Assembly: GCF_900089835.1 (NCBI RefSeq)
Contig: NZ_OANU01000004.1
Location: 62,001 to 126,000 of the forward strand
Source of the DNA: Vibrio thalassae
GTDB lineage: Bacteria > Pseudomonadota > Gammaproteobacteria > Enterobacterales > Vibrionaceae
Length of the DNA stretch: 64,000 nt
Direction: 5' to 3'
The notes under the pieces were generated by a model that saw only the letters and a program-made list of their open reading frames with translations, was not told the DNA's origin and did no database searches. Position numbers and translations under genes: made by a program. Below, piece after piece: positions 17,175-27,714 of the stretch (position 1 is the stretch's first letter; every line of letters starts with the position of its first letter).

Positions 17175-17205
17175 CCGTCATTCTTAGGCACGCTAAGAAT
17201 GACGG
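17175..17205. terminator. Hairpin between convergent patatin and yciK genes
   Basis: CCGTCATTCTTAG and CTAAGAATGACGG pair perfectly over 13 bp with a 5-nt loop. There is no T-run on either side, so it is a terminator-like or mRNA-stabilising hairpin rather than a classic intrinsic terminator. Confidence 0.6.
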
Positions 17206-17220
17206 TATCACTGAAAAGGA

Positions 17221-17973
17221 TCAGCTCACGCTGCGTTTAGGCTGAGCATCAATGCACTGACCGTTCACGTCAGTGACACTAGGGTCCATCAGGTGTAAAT
17301 ACAAAGGCATAATATCCTTTGGTGTTTTTAGTGTATTGGCATCTTCACCCGGATAGGCTTTTTCACGCATACGTGTCCGTGTTGCACCAGGGTTGATGGC
17401 GTTGACTCGGATCTCGGTATCACTAAGCTCATCGGCCAAAATTTGCATCATGCCCTCAGTTGCAAACTTAGAAATCGCGTAAGTGCCCCAGAAAGCACGG
17501 CCTGTATGACCCACTGAAGAAGACGTAAAGATTATTCGTCCTGCCTCGGATTTTTTCACTACAGGTAGGAGGGCTTGCGTCATCAGAAACTCAGACTTAA
17601 CGTTAATTTTCATTACGTCATCGAAAGTCTCTTCATCAATCTGATCGAATGGACTTAATGTACCTAATACGCTGGCGTTATGAAGAATGCCATCAAGTTT
17701 TCCAAACTGTCCTTCAATTGTTTCTGCCATGTCGACGTAATTTTGCTTAGTCGCACCTTTAAGATCCAGCGGTATGATTGCGGGTTGTGGGTAACCTGCT
17801 TTCTCGATTTCGTCGTAAAGGAACTCCAAATTTTTAACATTACGACCCAATAAGATGACCGTTGCACCATGTTCGGCATAACTCAAAGCAGCTTGGCGAC
17901 CAATGCCGGCACCAGCGCCTGTGACTAGAATGACTTTACCTTTTAGCGCCTCAGGAGCGGTTGAATATTCCAC
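17221..17973 (-). CDS. yciK: Short-chain dehydrogenase YciK
   Basis: This 250-residue SDR oxidoreductase has the nucleotide-binding TGAGAGIGRQAA motif near residue 20, LDGILHNAS, the catalytic Ser in FTSSSVGHTGRA, and YAISK (Tyr and Lys). It aligns along its length with E. coli YciK, including FATEGMMQ(I/V)LADE and TPADIMPLYL-like segments. The substrate is unknown. The start is set at GTG 17973 (MEYSTAPEAL), which has AAGGAAG seven bases upstream; the frame stays open 20 codons further. It is divergent from sohB, as often seen in gammaproteobacteria. Confidence 0.9.
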   Translation of the reverse strand: MEYSTAPEALKGKVILVTGAGAGIGRQAALSYAEHGATVILLGRNVKNLEFLYDEIEKAGYPQPAIIPLDLKGATKQNYVDMAETIEGQFGKLDGILHNASVLGTLSPFDQIDEETFDDVMKINVKSEFLMTQALLPVVKKSEAGRIIFTSSSVGHTGRAFWGTYAISKFATEGMMQILADELSDTEIRVNAINPGATRTRMREKAYPGEDANTLKTPKDIMPLYLHLMDPSVTDVNGQCIDAQPKRSVS

Positions 17974-18060
17974 TGAACACTTCCTTAGTTTTGAATAATT
18001 CTTGGTAATCGTGACAAGATGGTTACAATACACTAATTCGTCGTACAGGGGATTAAGACA

Positions 18061-19122
18061 TTGGAATTTTTATTAGACTACGGATTATTTTTAGCCAAGA
18101 TCGTGACAGTTGTCGTGGCGATAGTTGCGTTGTTGGTTATTGTTAAGTCAGTTGGTGGACGCTCTGGCGGAGCAAAAGGCGAACTCGAAATCACTAACCT
18201 GACTGAGCAACGTAAGCAAATGGTTGCGCAATTAGAGCACCACTTACACGATGAAGCCTTCATCAAAGCTCGCGATAAAGCAGAAAAGAAAGCGGAAAAA
18301 GAAAAAACTAAACTGTGTGAGAAAGCGATAAAAAAAGCATCAAAAGATGGCGAGCTCGATAGTAAACGCGAACCGCATCTATTTGTTCTCGACTTCAATG
18401 GCAGCATTGATGCAAAAGAAGTGGCATCGCTACGTGAAGAAGTTAGCGCGATTTTAGCTGTGGCGCGTGAAGGTGATGAAGTATTGGTGCGTTTGGAGTC
18501 TGGTGGAGGCATGGTTCATGCCTATGGCTTGGCGTCTTCGCAACTTGACCGTATTAAAGCGGCTAAACTGCCACTGACTATTGCTGTCGATAAAGTGGCC
18601 GCAAGTGGCGGCTATATGATGGCGTGTATTGCCGATAAGATTGTCTCGGCTCCATTTGCTATTGTTGGCTCTATTGGCGTGATTGCTCAATTGCCAAATT
18701 TCCACAAGCTATTGAAGAAAAACGATATCGAATTTGAACAGCTGACTGCGGGCGAATATAAGCGTACCTTGACAATGTTTGGTGAAAACACGGACAAAGC
18801 ACGTGATAAGTTCAAACAAGAGCTGGAAGAAACTCATGGCCTATTTAAAGACTTTATTCGTGAGCATCGTCCTGACCTCGATTTAGACAAAGTGGCGACG
18901 GGTGAACATTGGTTTGGCACTCAAGCGAAAGAGCTAGGGCTGGTGGATGAAATTAAAGCATCGGATGATATTGTTATTGAAGCGTGCAAGGATAAAACCG
19001 TACTCGCTATCCACTATGTTCAAAAGAAAAAGATCACCGATAAGCTTGCGGGCGTTGCTGGTGAAGCTGCCGATAGCGTATTACTAAAGCTGATTAGCCG
19101 TGGTCAAAAACCCATTGTATAA
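18061..19122 (+). CDS. sohB: Inner-membrane serine protease SohB
   Basis: This 353-residue S49-family (SppA-like) peptidase has an N-terminal membrane helix (residues 1-30), a charged Lys/Glu-rich segment (about 60-100), and the protease domain. The predicted Ser-Lys dyad lies in AASGGYMMA and GEYKRTLTMFGE. It starts with TTG, preceded by AGGGGA; the translation from this codon (MEFLLDYGLFLAK) agrees with the family N-terminus. It probably degrades membrane or periplasmic peptides. Followed by a terminator. Confidence 0.93.
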   Translation: MEFLLDYGLFLAKIVTVVVAIVALLVIVKSVGGRSGGAKGELEITNLTEQRKQMVAQLEHHLHDEAFIKARDKAEKKAEKEKTKLCEKAIKKASKDGELDSKREPHLFVLDFNGSIDAKEVASLREEVSAILAVAREGDEVLVRLESGGGMVHAYGLASSQLDRIKAAKLPLTIAVDKVAASGGYMMACIADKIVSAPFAIVGSIGVIAQLPNFHKLLKKNDIEFEQLTAGEYKRTLTMFGENTDKARDKFKQELEETHGLFKDFIREHRPDLDLDKVATGEHWFGTQAKELGLVDEIKASDDIVIEACKDKTVLAIHYVQKKKITDKLAGVAGEAADSVLLKLISRGQKPIV

Positions 19123-19141
19123 ACACATACTATGAAGACGG

Positions 19142-19172
19142 CGCCAACAAGTGTATTTGTTGGCGATTTTTT
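19142..19172 (+). terminator. Intrinsic terminator of sohB
   Basis: CGCCAACAA and TTGTTGGCG form a perfect 9-bp stem with a 6-nt loop, followed by an A and six Ts. Confidence 0.85.
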
Positions 19173-19299
19173 GTGTTTGAGGGGAAAGAAAATGGCATCT
19201 TGAGGCTATTGGGTATATAATTCTGCGCCGTAAAATTAAGAACAAAAATAAGTTGGACCTTCAAAGTCGAGCTTATGAAAAGACAACGTGGAGTAAAAC

Positions 19300-19980
19300 A
19301 TGTCCTCAAATACACCAGTTATTACTGTGGATGGACCAAGTGGTGCTGGCAAAGGCACACTGTGTATGTTGCTAGCTGAAAAATTAGGCTATCACTTACT
19401 GGATTCTGGGGCGATTTACCGCGTTTTAGCGTTAGCTGCAATTCACCACGGCGTCGATCTTGAGTCTGAAGATGCGCTAGTCCCATTAGCGATGCATCTA
19501 GACGTGCAATTTATCGCAGAAGGGGATCTGGTAAAAGTCATCCTTGAAGGTGAAGATGTATCCGGTGAACTTCGTAAAGAAGAAACAGGTAATGCAGCAT
19601 CAAAAATTGCAGCTCTACCTCGCGTAAGAGAGGCATTACTGCGTCGTCAAAGAGCATTTAATGTTGAACCAGGCTTGGTGGCGGATGGCCGTGATATGGG
19701 AACGGTCGTTTTCACAGAAGCACCTGTAAAAATCTTTCTAGACGCCAGTGCAGAAGAAAGAGCGCAAAGGCGTTTTAAGCAGTTGCAACTAAAGGGTTTA
19801 AATGTTAGATTTGACGACCTTTTGAGCGAGATCGAAGAACGAGACTACCGAGATCGTAACCGAGCGGTTGCGCCTCTTCGTCCTGCTGATGACGCTCTAG
19901 TGTTAGATTCAACCTCGCTAAACATCGAGCAAGTGTTGGAAAAAGCGCTACAATATATCGAATCTAAACTCACTAAGTAG
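19300..19980 (+). CDS. cmk: Cytidylate kinase
   Basis: This 226-residue enzyme phosphorylates CMP and dCMP with ATP in pyrimidine salvage. The P-loop GPSGAGKGT is at residues 12-20. LDSGAIYR and [11 protein letters not shown] are the nucleoside-monophosphate-binding and core motifs. SD sequence GGAG lies 8 bases before the ATG. A TATAAT-like -10 element is present at 19216-19221. It precedes rpsA, the usual arrangement, and the two are probably co-transcribed in part. Confidence 0.95.
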   Translation: MSSNTPVITVDGPSGAGKGTLCMLLAEKLGYHLLDSGAIYRVLALAAIHHGVDLESEDALVPLAMHLDVQFIAEGDLVKVILEGEDVSGELRKEETGNAASKIAALPRVREALLRRQRAFNVEPGLVADGRDMGTVVFTEAPVKIFLDASAEERAQRRFKQLQLKGLNVRFDDLLSEIEERDYRDRNRAVAPLRPADDALVLDSTSLNIEQVLEKALQYIESKLTK

Positions 19981-20115
19981 CCTACAATAGGCACCGCTTT
20001 TAGTAGAAATAGCTTGGTGGGCTTTGAACCGTTGGTCGCAAGGACGATGACCGACGAAATTATCAACCCCATGCGGTAGGATGCCCATGGACGTTTACTT
20101 ATTGAAGATTAAATA
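19981..20115 (+). promoter_or_regulatory. Structured leader of rpsA (S1 autoregulation region)
   Basis: The 135-nt gap between cmk and rpsA lacks a strong Shine-Dalgarno but contains GGA triplets in likely hairpin loops (AAGGAC near 20042; GTAGGATG near 20078; ATGGAC near 20090). In E. coli, S1 represses its own translation through a structured leader with GGA loops and no classic ribosome-binding site. The same scheme is inferred here. Confidence 0.5.
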
Positions 20116-21786
20116 ATGACTGAATCTTTTGCTCAACTCTTTGAAGAGTTTCTAAACGAAACAGAATTCCAACAAGGCAGCATCGTTAAAGGTACTGTAG
20201 TAGCTATCGAGAACGGTTTCGTTCTTGTTGACGCTGGTCTTAAGTCTGAGTCTGCTATCCCTGCTGAACAGTTCAAGAACGCTGTTGGCGAACTTGAAGT
20301 TGAAGTTGGTGCTGAAGTAGACGTAGCTCTAGACGCTGTTGAAGACGGTTTCGGTGAAACTCAACTTTCTCGTGAGAAAGCGAAGCGTCACGAAGCTTGG
20401 ATCGTTCTTGAGAAAGCTTACGAAGAAGCTGAAACTGTTGTTGGTATCATCAACGGTAAAGTTAAAGGCGGTTTCACTGTTGAACTAAACGGTATCCGTG
20501 CTTTCCTTCCTGGTTCTCTTGTTGACGTACGTCCAATCCGTGACACTGCTCACCTAGAAAACAAAGAGCTAGAGTTCAAAGTTATCAAGCTAGACCAGAA
20601 GCGTAACAACGTTGTTGTTTCTCGTCGTGCTGTTATCGAATCTGAAAACAGCGTTGAGCGTGACGAACTTCTTGAGACTCTACAAGAAGGCACTGAAGTT
20701 AAAGGTATCGTTAAGAACCTTACTGACTACGGTGCATTCGTTGACCTTGGCGGTGTTGACGGTCTTCTACACATCACTGATATGGCGTGGAAGCGTGTTA
20801 AGCACCCATCTGAGATCGTTAACGTTGGTGACGAGATCCTAGTTAAAGTTCTTAAGTTCGACCGTGAGCGTACTCGCGTATCACTAGGTCTTAAGCAACT
20901 AGGCGAAGATCCATGGGTAGCAATCGCTAAGCGTTACCCAGAAGGTCACAAGCTAACTGGTCGTGTTACTAACCTAACTGACTACGGCTGCTTCGTTGAA
21001 ATCGAGGAAGGCGTTGAAGGTCTAGTACACGTTTCAGAAATGGATTGGACTAACAAGAACATCCACCCATCTAAAGTTGTTAATGTTGGCGACGAAGTTG
21101 AGGTTATGGTTCTTGATATCGACGAAGAACGTCGTCGTATCTCTCTAGGTCTGAAACAGTGTAAAGCTAACCCGTGGCAGTCATTCGCTGAAATGCAAGC
21201 TAAGGGCGACAAAGTTACTGGTAAGATCAAGTCTATCACTGACTTTGGTATCTTCATCGGTCTAGAAGGCGGCATCGACGGTCTAGTTCACCTATCTGAC
21301 ATTTCTTGGAATGTTGCTGGTGAAGAAGCAGTTCGTGAGTACAAGAAAGGTGACGAGATCTCTGCAGTAGTTCTAGCAGTAGACGCTGAGCGTGAGCGTA
21401 TCTCTCTAGGCGTTAAGCAAATGGAAAATGACCCATTCAATGCTTACGTTGCAGACACTAAGAAAGGTACTCTAGTAAACGGTACTGTTACTGCAGTTGA
21501 CGCTAAAGGTGCTACTATCGAACTAGAAGAAGGTGTAGAAGGCTACATCCGTGCTTCTGAAGTATCACGTGACCGCGTTGAAGATGCGTCTCTAATCCTA
21601 AGCGTTGGCGACAGCGTTGAAGCGAAGTTCACAGGTGTTGACCGTAAGAACCGCGTAATCAACCTATCTGTTAAAGCTAAAGATGAAGCTGAAGAGCAAG
21701 AAGCAATGGCTTCACTGAACAAGCAAGAAGAAGGCGCGTTCGGTAATGCTATGGCTGATGCATTCAAAGCTGCTAAAGGCGAATAA
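20116..21786 (+). CDS. rpsA: 30S ribosomal protein S1
   Basis: This 556-residue protein consists of six S1 (OB-fold) RNA-binding repeats. The last four carry a clear signature such as [31 protein letters not shown]1 docks mRNAs onto the 30S subunit, mainly those with weak or structured leaders. Length matches the E. coli protein (557). Codon use is extremely biased, marking very high expression. Followed by a strong terminator. Confidence 0.98.
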   Translation: MTESFAQLFEEFLNETEFQQGSIVKGTVVAIENGFVLVDAGLKSESAIPAEQFKNAVGELEVEVGAEVDVALDAVEDGFGETQLSREKAKRHEAWIVLEKAYEEAETVVGIINGKVKGGFTVELNGIRAFLPGSLVDVRPIRDTAHLENKELEFKVIKLDQKRNNVVVSRRAVIESENSVERDELLETLQEGTEVKGIVKNLTDYGAFVDLGGVDGLLHITDMAWKRVKHPSEIVNVGDEILVKVLKFDRERTRVSLGLKQLGEDPWVAIAKRYPEGHKLTGRVTNLTDYGCFVEIEEGVEGLVHVSEMDWTNKNIHPSKVVNVGDEVEVMVLDIDEERRRISLGLKQCKANPWQSFAEMQAKGDKVTGKIKSITDFGIFIGLEGGIDGLVHLSDISWNVAGEEAVREYKKGDEISAVVLAVDAERERISLGVKQMENDPFNAYVADTKKGTLVNGTVTAVDAKGATIELEEGVEGYIRASEVSRDRVEDASLILSVGDSVEAKFTGVDRKNRVINLSVKAKDEAEEQEAMASLNKQEEGAFGNAMADAFKAAKGE

Positions 21787-21801
21787 TTTACGCCATTAGT
21801 G

Positions 21802-21830
21802 AAAAAGGAGCCGTAAGGCTCCTTTTTTTT
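21802..21830 (+). terminator. Intrinsic terminator of rpsA
   Basis: AAAAAGGAGCC and GGCTCCTTTTT pair around GTAA, followed by a long T-run. Confidence 0.92.
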
Positions 21831-21967
21831 GTTTTTATCTTTTCAAAATATAGACTATTATCAATTTATACAGGCAGTTAGTGCACTGTTGTTGTAAAAT
21901 GACAAATAGACCATTATTCACTAAATATAAAGATACTAAAGATAAAGAGTAACGAGGGTACCTACCT

Positions 21968-22252
21968 ATGACTAAGTCTGAACTGATAGAAAGACTCTGC
22001 GCGGAGCAAACGCATTTGTCCGCAAAGGAAATTGAAGATGCGGTAAAAGATATTTTAGAGCATATGGCGAATAAGCTAGAAAGCGGTGACCGTATCGAAA
22101 TTCGCGGTTTTGGTAGCTTCTCCCTTCACTACCGCGAACCTCGTGTAGGTCGTAACCCTAAAACTGGTGATAAAGTGGAACTAGAAGGCAAATACGTGCC
22201 ACACTTTAAGCCAGGTAAAGAGTTGCGCGAACGCGTGAACGACAGTCTATAA
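21968..22252 (+). CDS. ihfB: Integration host factor beta subunit
   Basis: This 94-residue protein pairs with IhfA to bend DNA sharply at specific sites, shaping promoters, replication origins and recombination complexes. The family signature [20 protein letters not shown] spans the beta arm, with the intercalating proline in GRNPKTG. Length equals that of E. coli IhfB. The rpsA-ihfB order is conserved. It has its own upstream region (140 bp) and a downstream terminator. Confidence 0.96.
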   Translation: MTKSELIERLCAEQTHLSAKEIEDAVKDILEHMANKLESGDRIEIRGFGSFSLHYREPRVGRNPKTGDKVELEGKYVPHFKPGKELRERVNDSL

Positions 22253-22268
22253 ATACTCGTTAATCGAT

Positions 22269-22304
22269 AAAACGGCATGCTTGTTTAGTGTGCCGTTTTG
22301 TTTT
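22269..22304 (+). terminator. Intrinsic terminator of ihfB
   Basis: AAAACGGCA and TGCCGTTTT form a 9-bp stem followed by GTTTTG. The loop is 13 nt. Confidence 0.8.
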
Positions 22305-22466
22305 GTGTTGGAGTGAATGATGAGCTCAATCGTATGAGGGCTGTTCACAGAATAGGCTAGATGCTCTAATTTGGAGATTGAATAACAAGATTCTTGTTAG
22401 AGGGCATGGTGTGTGAATACAATTTCCTGCATAATCATAGCTATCCAATAACTGTGGTAAAAACGC

Positions 22467-22748
22467 ATGAAGATTATAAAAATAGTTTTACTGATAGCGC
22501 TTTTTTTAGCGACCTTGGCGCTTGGTTCGCAAAACCAAGCTGTGGTGACATTTAATTATCTGTTGGCCCAAGGTGATTTTCATCTTTCAACCTTATTGGG
22601 TAGTGTGTTTGTCGTCGGTTTTGTTATCTCGTGGATCATTTTTGGCACACTGCACCTTAAGTCTCAGTTGACGGTGCGTAAGCTAAAAAAACAGTTAGCG
22701 AAACAAAACCCGTCTGAATCTAAAGAAGTGGTTAGCACTAAGAGCTGA
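22467..22748 (+). CDS. lapA: Lipopolysaccharide assembly protein A
   Basis: This 93-residue inner-membrane protein (YciS family) has two hydrophobic helices (about residues 3-22 and 43-65) and a basic cytoplasmic tail (KLKKQLAKQN). LapA works with LapB in controlling LPS synthesis, through turnover of LpxC by FtsH. It is followed 31 bp later by lapB, the standard pair. Confidence 0.92.
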   Translation: MKIIKIVLLIALFLATLALGSQNQAVVTFNYLLAQGDFHLSTLLGSVFVVGFVISWIIFGTLHLKSQLTVRKLKKQLAKQNPSESKEVVSTKS

Positions 22749-22779
22749 TCAAATGAGAAGGTTAGGGTCGATTTACTAA

Positions 22780-23949
22780 ATGCTTGAGCTATTATTCCTG
22801 CTTCTTCCAATAGCAGCGGCCTATGGTTGGTACATGGGGCAACGCAGTGTGAAGCATGATCGACAAGAGCAATCGCATCAGATATCTCGTCAGTATATGA
22901 CGGGCCTTAACCTATTGCTTTCCGATCAATCGGATAAAGCGGTTGATCACTTTATCGAGCTGCTACAAGTCGACAATGAAACGATAGATACCCACCTTGC
23001 TCTGGGTAACCTATTTCGTTCTCGCGGTGAAGTAGACCGCGCCATCCGAATTCACCAAAATCTTATCTCCCGTTCTGGTTTGACTATCGATCAGAAAAAT
23101 CTTGCACTACAACAGCTTGCCAAAGACTATATGGTGTCTGGCTTTTTAGACCGTGCAGAAAAAATCTTCGTTCAATTGGTTGATGAGCCTGAGCATCGTG
23201 AAGCCGCTTTAACGCAACTATTGGCCATTTATCAGCAAACCAGTGAATGGCATAAAGCCATTGAGTACGCCACGGCCTTACAAAAAATGGGTAAGAAGCG
23301 AGTAAAGAACAGTATCGCTCATTTTTGGTGTGAGCTGGCAATGATAGAAAAAGCGGATGATAACACCAACAAAGCAGTGCAAAACTTTAAAAAGGCTCTT
23401 GCGGTCGACCCACGATGCGCTCGCGCTAGCATTTCTTTAGGTAAGCTTTATTTAGAAGATGCAGATTACGCTAAAACTGTGTCGTATTTGGAATCGGTAT
23501 TAGAACAAGACAAAGACTTTATTAGTGAAGTGCTGCCAACTCTGGCGGAGTGCTATCACCATTTGGGACAAGAGCAAGGGTTGGTTGAGTTTTTAAGAGC
23601 CAGCATCGAAAAAGGTGCCGGTGTTTCCGCTGAACTTATGTTAGCGCAACTTGTTGCTAACCATGAGGGAACAGAAGCAGCGCAAGCCCTGCTTACTCGT
23701 CAGCTTGTTCGCAGTCCAACCATGAAAGGCTTCTATCGCCTAATGGACTACCATCTGGCAAATGCCGAAGAGGGCCGAGCTAAAGAGAGTTTAACGACTT
23801 TACAATCACTAGTGGGTGAGCAGCTAAAAACGAAACCGCACTATCGATGCCGCAAATGTGGCTTTTCAACACATTCGTTATATTGGCATTGTCCTTCATG
23901 TAAAGGATGGGGTACGATCAAGCCGATACGAGGACTGGATGGCGAGTAG
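22780..23949 (+). CDS. lapB: Lipopolysaccharide assembly protein B
   Basis: This 389-residue protein (YciM) has an N-terminal membrane anchor (residues 1-18) and a series of TPR repeats through about residue 345. A C-terminal rubredoxin-like metal-binding knuckle uses CRKCGF and CPSCKGWG. In E. coli LapB is an adaptor that delivers LpxC to the FtsH protease, balancing LPS and phospholipid. Length and all domains agree with the family. Co-transcribed with lapA and ended by a strong terminator. Confidence 0.95.
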   Translation: MLELLFLLLPIAAAYGWYMGQRSVKHDRQEQSHQISRQYMTGLNLLLSDQSDKAVDHFIELLQVDNETIDTHLALGNLFRSRGEVDRAIRIHQNLISRSGLTIDQKNLALQQLAKDYMVSGFLDRAEKIFVQLVDEPEHREAALTQLLAIYQQTSEWHKAIEYATALQKMGKKRVKNSIAHFWCELAMIEKADDNTNKAVQNFKKALAVDPRCARASISLGKLYLEDADYAKTVSYLESVLEQDKDFISEVLPTLAECYHHLGQEQGLVEFLRASIEKGAGVSAELMLAQLVANHEGTEAAQALLTRQLVRSPTMKGFYRLMDYHLANAEEGRAKESLTTLQSLVGEQLKTKPHYRCRKCGFSTHSLYWHCPSCKGWGTIKPIRGLDGE

Positions 23950-23971
23950 CCTCCAACACAGAATTTTTAAT

Positions 23972-23996
23972 GCAGCACTTATGTGCTGCTTTTTTT
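23972..23996 (+). terminator. Intrinsic terminator of lapAB
   Basis: GCAGCAC and GTGCTGC pair around TTAT, followed by seven Ts. Confidence 0.92.
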
Positions 23997-24028
23997 GAGT
24001 AAAACTCAACTTTCAATTAGGAGCGAAA

Positions 24029-24724
24029 ATGATTGACCAAAAAGTGATTGTTGCACTGGACTATGATAACCGAGCCGATGCATTAGCTTTTGTCGATAGA
24101 ATTGACCCAAGCTCTTGCCGACTAAAAGTGGGCAAAGAGATGTTCACACTATTTGGTCCTGAGTTCGTTCGAGAACTTCATAAACGAGGCTTCTCTGTAT
24201 TTCTAGATCTTAAGTTTCATGACATCCCTAACACCTGTTCAAAGGCGGTACGTGCGGCCGCAGAAATGGGGGTGTGGATGGTGAACGTTCATGCAGGCGG
24301 TGGTGAGCGTATGATGGCAGCATCACGCGAGATTTTAGAACCGTATGGCAAAGAGCGACCACTTCTTATTGGCGTAACGGTTCTAACGAGTATGGAACAG
24401 TCAGATTTAGCAGGAATTGGTATTAATGTTGAGCCTCAAGAGCATGTTCTTCGCTTGGCTAACTTAACTAAGAACGCGGGCTTGGATGGTGTGGTTTGCT
24501 CTGCTCAAGAATCCAGTATGTTAAAAGCGGAACTTGGCCAACAATTTAAACTTGTGACTCCTGGTATTCGTCCTGCTGGCGCAGCGGTTGGTGACCAAAA
24601 ACGTATTATGACACCAGAGATGGCAATTCATGCGGGTTCTGATTATCTTGTGATTGGTCGTCCAATTACACAGGCAGAAAATCCAGCGCAGGTTCTCGCT
24701 GACATCAATGCATCTCTGCGTTAA
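24029..24724 (+). CDS. pyrF: Orotidine 5'-phosphate decarboxylase
   Basis: This 231-residue TIM-barrel enzyme converts OMP to UMP, the last step of de novo UMP synthesis. The active-site array is visible: KVGKEMFT near residue 33 and [12 protein letters not shown] near residue 59 (Asp-x-Lys...Asp). The phosphate-binding loop TPGIRP is near 185 and VIGRPIT near 210. The ATG has an AGGAGCG ribosome-binding site. It follows lapB as in E. coli, but the terminator between them suggests separate transcription. Confidence 0.96.
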   Translation: MIDQKVIVALDYDNRADALAFVDRIDPSSCRLKVGKEMFTLFGPEFVRELHKRGFSVFLDLKFHDIPNTCSKAVRAAAEMGVWMVNVHAGGGERMMAASREILEPYGKERPLLIGVTVLTSMEQSDLAGIGINVEPQEHVLRLANLTKNAGLDGVVCSAQESSMLKAELGQQFKLVTPGIRPAGAAVGDQKRIMTPEMAIHAGSDYLVIGRPITQAENPAQVLADINASLR

Positions 24725-24743
24725 ACCGAATCGCTAAGGTATT

Positions 24744-24784
24744 AAAAAAGAGCCACTATCTTTCTAAGATGTTGGCTCTTTTTT
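24744..24784. terminator. Bidirectional terminator between pyrF and miaE
   Basis: AAAAAAGAGCCA and TGGCTCTTTTTT pair around a 17-nt loop that has its own small stem. The position between convergent genes and the symmetric A/T runs allow use from both sides. Confidence 0.88.
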
Positions 24785-24804
24785 ATGATTTTTACTCAAG
24801 AGAT

Positions 24805-25575
24805 TTAAGCAGGAATGCCACTATGGAATTTAAAATCATTATCTGGAGATGAAATCAGCTCCGCTTCGATTTTTCCAAAGTAAGCGACTCGTTCACTGAT
24901 GTCAGCCCCCGCAACCTGCTCAGCCAAGGTCAAGTAGTCTTGATAGTGACGTGCTTCTGAACGCAGCAAGGATACGTAGAATTTTGCAATGTCATCATCC
25001 ATGTGGGGGGCCAACTTAGCGAAGCGTTCGCAAGAGCGTGCCTCAATATAGGCTCCAATGATAAGTTTATCGACTAAGGTATTTGGCTCATACGTCGCCA
25101 TCTTTGATAATAGCCCTTTTGCATATCGGCTTGCCGGTATCGGCTCGTAGTTGATACCACGCTGTTCCATAATCTCTAACACCTGATAGAAATGATGTAA
25201 CTCTTCTTTAATCAAGAGCACCATTTTATCAATTAAATCTTGGCTATAAGGGGAGTCAGATTTGGCGATAATGGACTTAGAAATATTACTCTTGCCACGC
25301 AGTGTTTCCATGTTACCTATACGGCGATAAGCAAATTCTTCATACGGTTTAAACCAATCGAACAACACCGCGGCGCTATGTTGGTCTACGGCATATTTGC
25401 GAATGAGGAACATGGCCGATTGACCCGCTTTTAGCTCACACAGTAAGTGGTCAATAAGAATCGTAGGAAGGTTGTCAGGCTTTTTAGCTTCTTCAACCCA
25501 TTCGTTAGGCGTTGCACACTGTAAAAATTGATTAATTGGAGTAAGAATTGCGTCTATTTGAGATGGAGTAATCAT
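24805..25575 (-). CDS. miaE: tRNA-(ms2io6A37) hydroxylase MiaE
   Basis: This 256-residue ferritin-like diiron monooxygenase hydroxylates 2-methylthio-isopentenyl-adenosine at position 37 of tRNAs that read codons starting with U. Iron ligands are visible in KEELHHFYQV, EARSCERF and RSEARHYQDY. The enzyme needs O2. It occurs in Vibrio and Salmonella but not in E. coli K-12. It follows the 252-residue hypothetical gene on the same strand, separated by a terminator. Confidence 0.92.
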   Translation of the reverse strand: MITPSQIDAILTPINQFLQCATPNEWVEEAKKPDNLPTILIDHLLCELKAGQSAMFLIRKYAVDQHSAAVLFDWFKPYEEFAYRRIGNMETLRGKSNISKSIIAKSDSPYSQDLIDKMVLLIKEELHHFYQVLEIMEQRGINYEPIPASRYAKGLLSKMATYEPNTLVDKLIIGAYIEARSCERFAKLAPHMDDDIAKFYVSLLRSEARHYQDYLTLAEQVAGADISERVAYFGKIEAELISSPDNDFKFHSGIPA

Positions 25576-25598
25576 AATATTTTTCGTTGAGCTAATTG

Positions 25599-25625
25599 AA
25601 AAAGGCCGCCAAAGCGACCTTTTTT
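25599..25625 (-). terminator. Intrinsic terminator (minus strand)
   Basis: On the minus strand AAGGTCGC pairs with GCGGCCTT (one G-U pair) around TTTG, followed by TTTTTC. It ends the transcript of the 252-residue gene ahead of miaE. Confidence 0.8.
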
Positions 25626-25638
25626 GAACCAGTAAAGA

Positions 25639-26397
25639 CTACCATTTTTTCTTTTCACCAAACAGCGCATTGATGTCATCGTCGCGCTCTCTATTGGTTT
25701 GTTGTTTCTCCTCGGCTTTTGCCAGTCGAGTATTTTGAAGTTGCTCTAGTATCTCAGAGAGTTTTTCTTTGGCTTGCATCGAGTAGTTATCATTCTTTGT
25801 GCTCAGCGCATCGATGCCTTTCTTAAGAAGTTGAGCGGCAGTTCCAGGTTGACCTTTCGTCATAGATTCGTGTGCGCGTTTAACCACATTCTCGATATTG
25901 ATTCGAATCTGAATGGTTTCTAGTCGACCATTTTCAACCATATAAGACTGTGTATCGATGCGGCCCTTATTATGTTCGGTACGGATAGTATCTCTCAATC
26001 GTTTAACCAGTTTAAGCATAATGATTGCTTGTTTGTCGCTGGTTGGTACTTTGAACGAGGTCGCATCATTACCTTCATAATTGTCTTGAATTTGTTGAAC
26101 TTGGTTCTTGGCGGATTCTACTCTTTGTGCGAGGTGCTTGTTTTTGGGGTCGAGGTCAAACATGTTGATAAGCGCATCGAGGATTCGATTGTGCAAACAC
26201 AACATCAGTTCTTTGCTATATGGAAGATAACTCGCACCATTAATCAACTCTTCGGTCGCGTCAATTAAGGCTACGTAGCGAGCAGATTCTTGACGTCGTG
26301 TCGCTTCCGCTTTCAATTTGTATTGCAACATAATGTTGTATCCAAGGATAAGGACGAGCAACAGTGCAACCAGTGCGATGATTAAACCAATATTCAT
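25639..26397 (-). CDS. Hypothetical membrane-anchored coiled-coil protein
   Basis: This 252-residue protein begins with one strong membrane helix (residues 4-24). It continues as a mostly helical, charged cytoplasmic part with heptad-like stretches (about 75-105 and 200-235), and ends in a basic tail (ALFGEKKKW). I know no assigned function. Similar Vibrio proteins are sometimes labelled 'DNA repair ATPase', but no Walker motif is visible, so that name is not supported. Confidence 0.75.
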   Translation of the reverse strand: MNIGLIIALVALLLVLILGYNIMLQYKLKAEATRRQESARYVALIDATEELINGASYLPYSKELMLCLHNRILDALINMFDLDPKNKHLAQRVESAKNQVQQIQDNYEGNDATSFKVPTSDKQAIIMLKLVKRLRDTIRTEHNKGRIDTQSYMVENGRLETIQIRINIENVVKRAHESMTKGQPGTAAQLLKKGIDALSTKNDNYSMQAKEKLSEILEQLQNTRLAKAEEKQQTNRERDDDINALFGEKKKW

Positions 26398-26620
26398 AAC
26401 GTTTTTTATCTACGCTGAGTTTCCCTACAATTCGATAAATAGGATACACCAAAGACAAGTGCATCAACACAGATAAGTTGTCGATTCGGTCATAAAGCAA
26501 GGAATTCGATAGCGTTTCCGCCAGCAAAAAAAGCGAATGAGCAATTTGTAGTCAAAAAAACTGTTAATCTTTCTAGGAATTCGTTATAACTAATAATTAT
26601 ATGCTTGCTTTGAGTTGTGA

Positions 26621-27634
<1,014 letters not shown>

Positions 27635-27714
27635 CATAAACTCCTTTCGTTGTTGAACACTTCCTCCTACAATCGGTGCGATTAACGTATTGCACCGAGA
27701 ATAGGAGGGCGCAA

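Noticed and set aside
17974-18033. Twenty-codon extension of yciK
   Set aside because: The GTG at 17973 has AAGGAAG correctly spaced and agrees with the family N-terminus.
18078-18512. 144-codon minus-strand frame opposite sohB
   Set aside because: The composition (Ser/Thr/Ala-rich) reflects the antisense of the sohB Lys/Glu-rich segment, and there is no start signal.
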